Of a DNA stretch of 64,000 bases, positions 59,037 to 64,000 are shown piece after piece. This DNA comes from Dipteris shenzhenensis (Eukaryota; Polypodiophyta; Polypodiopsida; Gleicheniales), in assembly GCA_047967505.1 (NCBI GenBank), contig CM106538.1; one strand, written 5' to 3'. Each line of letters starts with the position of its first letter. The first letter of the stretch is position 1. The position numbers and the translations under genes were made by a program. Below the pieces are notes generated by a model. It searched no databases and was not told the origin of the DNA. It was given only the letters and a program-made list of their open reading frames with translations.

Positions 59037-60450
59037 GTGCCTAAACTAGCCCGGTGGTTATTTGTGATTGAGCTTTGGGATAGTTTACTTGTTTAATTTC
59101 TTAAACTAGGCTTGGACTAAATGTGATTTTTCTAAACTAGCCTGGTGGTTGGAACATCATGCAACCGTAGGCTGATTCAGCTCAATCGCCAGTTATGTGA
59201 TTGTCATGAACCAATGTGGTTGAGTAGATATTAGTTGTTGTCCAGCCTGGTGGCATGGTTGAGCAAAAATTAACAACAATATATATTGTTATTTTACTAA
59301 ACTAGCCCGATGGTTGTTTGTGATTGAGCTTTGGGATAGTTTACTTGTTTAATTTCTTAAACCAGGCTTGGACTAAATGTGATCGTCCTAAACCACCCCG
59401 ATGGTTGGAACATCATGCAACCGTAGGCTGGTTCAGCTCAATCGCCAGCTATGTGATTATCCTGAACCAGCATGGTTGAACATACGGTTGTTGTCCTTCC
59501 CAGTGGCATGGTTGAGAAAAAATTAATAGCAATATATTTTGCAATATATTGTTACTTTACTAAGCTTTGGGATAGTTTACTTGTTTCATTTCTTAAACCA
59601 GGCTTGGACTAAGCATGATTGTCCTAAACCACCCCGGTGGTTGGGACATCATGCAACCGTAGGCTGGTTCAGCTCAATCACCAGTTATGTGATTATCCTG
59701 AACTAGCATGGTTGAATAGACATTAGTTGTTGTCCTTCCCGATGGCATGGTTGAGCAAAAATTAACACCAATATATTTTGCAATATATTATTACTTTACT
59801 AAATTAGCTCGATGGTTGTTTGTGATTGAGCTTTGGGATAGTTTACTTGTTTCATTTCTCAAACCAGGCTTGGACTAAATGTGATCGTCCTAAACCACCC
59901 CGGTGGTTGGAAAATCATGCAACCATAGGCTGGTTCAGCTCAATCACCAATTATGTGATTATCCTAAACCAGCGTGGTTGAACAGACATTAGTTGTTGTC
60001 CTTACTAGTGGCATGGTTGAGCAAAAATAAACGATATATTTTGCAATATATTGTTACTTTACTAGACTAGCCCTGTGGTTGTTTGTGATTGAGCTTTGGG
60101 ATTATTTACTTATTTCATTTCTTAAACCAGGCTTGGACTAAATGTGATTGTTCTAAACCACCCAATGGTTGAAACATCATGCAGCTGTAGGCTGGTTCAG
60201 CTCAATCACCAATTATGTGATTTTCTTGAACCAGCATGGTTGAACAGACATTAGTTTTTGTCTAGCCCAGTGGCATGGTTGAGCAGAAATTAACAGCAAT
60301 ATATTTTGCAATATATTGTTATTTTACTAAACTAGCCCAATGGTTGGAACATCATGCAATTGTGGCTGCTTCAGCTCAATTACCAGTTATGTGATTGTCA
60401 TGAACCAGTGTGGTTGAACAAACATTAGTTATTGACTAGCCTGGTGGTTG
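59037..60450 (+). repeat. Tandem array of ~265 bp dyad-rich units (copy B)
   Basis: Counterpart of 23735-25180 with the same five-plus units. Unit number has not changed since the duplication. Several dyads read as perfect inverted repeats here, for example aaccaccccggtggtt near 59627. Confidence 0.85.
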
Positions 60451-61187
60451 AAATTATCTTGTTTCTTAGTACTTAAATTCGTTAAATTTAATTTCCTACT
60501 ATTCGGATCATATACCACTGTTAAATTGTGCAATTCAGAAATGAAAAGAAATATATTGTTATTTTGTAATGGTGAAATTCAGAAATGAAAAGAATATACT
60601 TACTATTGTCTAATATGTGAAGCTGAGACCGTAAAGCTAAACCATCTCGGTGGTTGTAATTGTGACAGTGTCCTAAATCATCCCAGTGGTTGAAATTGTG
60701 ACTGTCCTAATGTGTCATAAACCAGCTCAGTGGTTGACTGTCCTAAACCAGCTCGATGATTAAATTTGTGACTGTCCTGAACCAGCGCGCTGAACCAGCG
60801 CGGTGATTGAAAAATGTTTTGCTTCATTATATACTTTAATTCGACTGTGTTGAGCATTGTAAGCCTTAGTACGTTAGATCTCCTCCCATAATATATAAAA
60901 ATAGGTAATGGAGCTATAACTCCAAGAACCAGCATGGTGGTCTCTCCAAGACAACCTTGAATTCTAGGCGATGACAGATGGTCTCGCCAGAGACTGCACT
61001 GAGGCAATGCTCAAAATGATAGATTGCATCTCATTATTATGCCAAAAATCAGCACAGTGGTCTCTCTAAGCCAACCTATGATTTGCATGGGATGCGGGCA
61101 AAGAAGCGGCAAAAGGTTGCATGATGACACGTGATCAGGCGAGAGACTGTGCTATGGTGGCGGTATTCAGAGTGATAGATTGTGTAT
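60451..61187. repeat. Dispersed dyad-motif region after the array (copy B)
   Basis: Counterpart of 25181-25857. Near 60720-60810 copy B has extra short repeats (gactgtcctaaaccagctcg; ctgaaccagcgcg twice) not present in copy A, so the motif is still changing in copy number. Confidence 0.65.
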
Positions 61188-62339
61188 AATTATTACGGCA
61201 AGAACTAGCATGGCAGTCTCTCTAAGCCAACCTTCAATTTTAATGATCTACATGGGTGCGTTCCCAATGAGAGGTGGCAAAGCTACAACAAAAGGCTGCA
61301 CGATAATAAGTGATTAGGCAGCGTAGGCCAGAGACTGCACTACGCGAAGTAGTGCAGAGATGCCATGTGTCGAGTTATTGGGTGTTCTAAACAAACAGAT
61401 TGTGTTTCAATATTACGCCAGTGCACCTTCATGACATCGAGAAAATTTTCAACGAGAGCACGGGTCTATGCAAAATTCAAATATTCACCCAGAAGCACAT
61501 CGCGTCGTGGCCTCAAAAATAGTTTTGTGATTGGCTACACCCAAGCTAATGTTGACCCTGGTGCTCATAATACCTAATTTTGTATCGACCTACTTCCATG
61601 TTAGTCCTTAAATGTTTTAAGTAGCCCAGTGGTTAAAATATGACGGTTAACAATAACCAATCAAAAGGGCACTAGCACTGTGTAACAAATTTTAGGATAT
61701 CACGATAGTAGTGTAGGGATAGCACGGTAGTAGTGCAGGATAAGTTATCACCAACATGGTGGTTGGTTGCACTAGGATATGAACAACCACCAGTGCAGTG
61801 ATTTGCTTCTATTATTACAACATGAATGGATTTGCCAGGATGTGTGGACTCATTATGGGAAACTAGCTCGATGGTTGTTGGGATATACTAAAAGCAAGCA
61901 TGGGATGAAATCTGACAGTTAACAAAACGGATAAACAGTCTAAAGGGAACTGTGCAATGAATTTTAGGATAGCATGGTAGTAGTATAGGGATAGCATGGT
62001 AGTAGTGTAGGATTAGTGCAAGATAAGTTATCGCCAACACGGTGGTTAGTTTGCATTGGGATATTAACAGCCACCAGCACGGTGGTTTGCTTCTATTATT
62101 ACAAGATGAATGGATTTGTAGGATGTGTGGATTTGTTATGGGAAATCAGCACGGTGGTTGTTGGGATATACTAAAAATAATGATGGGATTTACCATTTGG
62201 GATTTACAAAAACAATTTAATGAAACTAGCATGGTGGTTGTTTGGGATATACTAAAAGGAAGCAATCTCAAATACAAATTCCATTTTGTAGGACAAGTGG
62301 ACATATTGTTTTCTTGCGATGGCACTACATAGATTTTCT
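61188..62339 (+). repeat. Second dyad-rich tandem duplication, ~283 bp period, right of copy B
   Basis: taagttatc.ccaacacggtg-type sequence occurs at about 61741 and 62024, followed in both by aaccaccag or gccaccagcacggtggttt, tgcttctattattacaa, atgaatggattt and ggttgttgggatatactaaa. The first part (61200-61330) extends the cagcacggtggtctctctaa unit series. It carries the same GGTGGTT theme as the arrays, but in a different unit. Confidence 0.7.
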
Positions 62340-62500
62340 TAGTACTATCTTAGTCATCCTTGTCCACCACTCCAAGACACCCCAAGATGTTCTCATGCGT
62401 GTCTAAATCCAATTTGAAGACACCCTTGCCCTTCTTTCGTTGTGGCACAGGTTGCATCTGGAACTTAATAGCTCTTACTAGATGAGAGTACTATTAACTA
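62340..62500 (-). other. Possible short coding remnant
   Basis: On minus a frame reads IKFQMQPVPQRKKGKGVFKL then DLDTHENILGCLGVVDKDD and a stop. The Lys-rich and acidic pattern looks protein-like, but no family was recognised. Confidence 0.25.
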
Positions 62501-63476
62501 GAAAAGAATTCGAGGCATGATGCTAGATGCGAGGCATGGCGACACTCGAGGGCCATAGAGGAAAAGGGAACATGAGGGGAGAAGCATTAACATAGGTGGG
62601 GAAAAGGGATTAAGAGAGGTGGGAATGAAGAGGGGGGACTATGGCACAAGGGGTAAGGAAGAGGGGGAAGAGGAGCATGTACATGATGGGAGGTGGAATG
62701 TAGAGAAGGAGACATCAAGGGAAGAGAGTCATGCTTTATTTGAAAGGAAGGATGGGAGGAAATCAAAGTACTAGCTAGGTGGCTTTACAAGAATGAGCGT
62801 GTTCCCATCCTTTTATAGCCAAGAGAGGAGGTCTCCCAATAAATGCATCCTCCCACATGCATGGTGTGTGTGGAAGAGTCTCCCATGTGGGTTAGGTGGG
62901 TATGCACTCTCAATTGTGTGCGACAATCCTTTGCCTCATTTTTCCACGTAAATCAAACCCCATATCCCAAGTCTAAGATACTCCCTTGGTCTCTCTCCAA
63001 TTTTATAATATGTTCAAACATCTAGAAGGACAAGTGGAGGGTTGGCACAAGGAGTCTTGCCACCTCATCCTACTTTCCCCATTAAATAACTTGCACTCTT
63101 GGACTATCTATACCCTCCCCACATGGGCCTATCCTACATAGAGGGAATAATCCAATATAATATCCATCTCCACCTATTTTATATTACTTCTCCCATGGTC
63201 CTTGAGCTATGTCTCACTAAATGTAGCCATGGGACTGCATAGGTGGATGGGTGGCACATAGAGGAACCATGCCACCTTAACATGTTATAATACTACTACC
63301 ATGGATTATGTACAACACACCTTATGGGTCCTCTTACGTGGAAGGGTGGCACATGGTCATGCCCTGCCACCTCAACCCTGGGCCCTATGCACACCATATT
63401 GTATTATACTATTGCCACACATACAAGTACACACATATATTTATGCCTTTTACCTTGGTCAAATTTATCCATAACA
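62501..63476 (-). repeat. Putative 3' LTR of a Ty3/gypsy element
   Basis: The right edge is defined by the polypurine tract: on minus the sequence after it starts TGTTATGG, the usual TG start. A TATA box on minus (ggctataaaagg, about 62810-62820) fits an LTR promoter. The left edge is uncertain because no second LTR is in the window. 63361-63425 matches the small fragments at 402-480 and 37838-37917. Confidence 0.5.
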
Positions 63477-63495
63477 GTTCCCCCCCCAGGCAGGG
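63477..63495 (-). other. Polypurine tract of the gypsy element
   Basis: On minus cctgccTGGGGGGGGAAC, including a run of eight G, directly before the TGTTAT LTR start. Correct composition and position for plus-strand priming. Confidence 0.65.
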
Positions 63496-64000
63496 AATGC
63501 ATAGCATTTCCATGCTTGGGACCATCACAAACAAAGAAGGGCTTGAGATAACACTTGTTGATCACCTTCTTGCCATATGGATCATGCAGCTCCTATACTT
63601 GTACATACCCATTGCTACGTTCCTTGATGACTTTGTATGGAAGGAACTTTTTATCCATTTGGTGGTCCAATTTGTTATCAAAGCATAGCACAACATCTCC
63701 TTCAGCAAATTTTCTTTCCCATCCCTTGCGAATCTTAGCATCCAAGCGGGCCTTTTGTCAGTTCTTTTGGATATCTGTTTGATGGAGTGCAAGGTGTCGA
63801 GTTTCATCTAGCTTCTCAAGTTGTACCAACCTGGCCTCTACATGTTCATCTTCTGTCATCCTCTGTTCTTGTGCCAATCTCAAGGCCAAAATCTCTATCT
63901 CTAGTGGTAAAATTGCCTCCATACCGTACACCAACTCAAAAGGAGTGTGACCTATAGATGTTTTATGGGTGATGGTGTAAGCCCACACGGCTTCAGTGAC
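63496..64000 (-). pseudogene. Ty3/gypsy integrase C-terminus
   Basis: On minus from the window edge: WAYTITHKTSIGHTPFELVY, then GMEAILPLEIEI, LEKLDETRHLALHQTDIQKN and, in the same frame after a stop near 63757, KIRKGWERKFAEGDVVLCFD and FLPYKVIKERSNGYVQV. This is the end of the integrase core and the GPY/F-type C-terminal region of plant Ty3/gypsy pol. A second stop lies near 63597. The rest of the element is beyond the window. Confidence 0.85.

Larger units (their letters stand above)
37434..61187 (+). repeat. Copy B of the long direct segmental duplication
   Basis: Collinear with 1-25857 in direct orientation, carrying the same foldback, copia, CACTA, nsLTP, hAT and dyad-array features. It is shorter because it lacks four blocks found in copy A (281, 1234, 351 and about 389 bp) and has one 137 bp block that copy A lacks. 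The second CACTA gene has a new stop and an 8 bp frameshifting deletion here, whereas the nsLTP gene is unchanged. The true left edge could lie left of 37434: the bases between the copia LTR end (37219) and 37434 would match sequence upstream of the window if the duplication is a simple tandem. Confidence 0.95.

Overview
The window is land-plant nuclear DNA. The evidence is a plant non-specific lipid transfer protein (nsLTP) gene with its typical near-terminal intron, plus Ty1/copia, Ty3/gypsy, CACTA (En/Spm) and hAT remnants of plant type. Most of the sequence is AT-rich, repeat-laden and intergenic. The species cannot be named from the sequence alone.

The dominant structure is a long direct duplication. 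Positions 1-25857 (copy A) recur at 37434-61187 (copy B) in the same order and orientation, with roughly 1% substitutions where I compared them by eye and several private indels. Each copy carries, from left to right: a foldback element; an internally deleted copia element with both LTRs; a decayed CACTA element (TNP2-like transposase on minus, a second transposon gene on plus, a clear terminal inverted repeat on the right); an intact nsLTP gene; a run of short tandem and direct repeats; a hAT transposase tail; and a tandem array of ~265 bp units full of AACCA...TGGTT dyads.

The spacer 25858-37433 holds a 318 bp-period direct duplication, a small minisatellite, a broken coiled-coil-encoding remnant and a nearly complete 7.29 kb copia element on minus (29933-37219). 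That element has 257 bp LTRs differing at 3 sites, a CATTG target-site duplication, a tRNA-iMet primer-binding site, a polypurine tract, and frame-damaged gag and pol. Its unusually long leader contains a dense array of TGACGTGG motifs and a short stretch that may come from a ribosomal protein gene.

Right of copy B (61188-64000) the dyad-rich DNA continues in another tandem duplication, followed by the LTR, polypurine tract and integrase C-terminus of a decayed Ty3/gypsy element on minus.

The only gene with good evidence of host function is the nsLTP, present twice and identical between copies. A 1490 bp island around it (11789-13278 and 47695-49184), including promoter, intron and UTRs, shows no differences, although flanking DNA differs at about 1 site per 100 bp. 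This suggests recent gene conversion or constraint. No tRNA, rRNA or CRISPR was seen.
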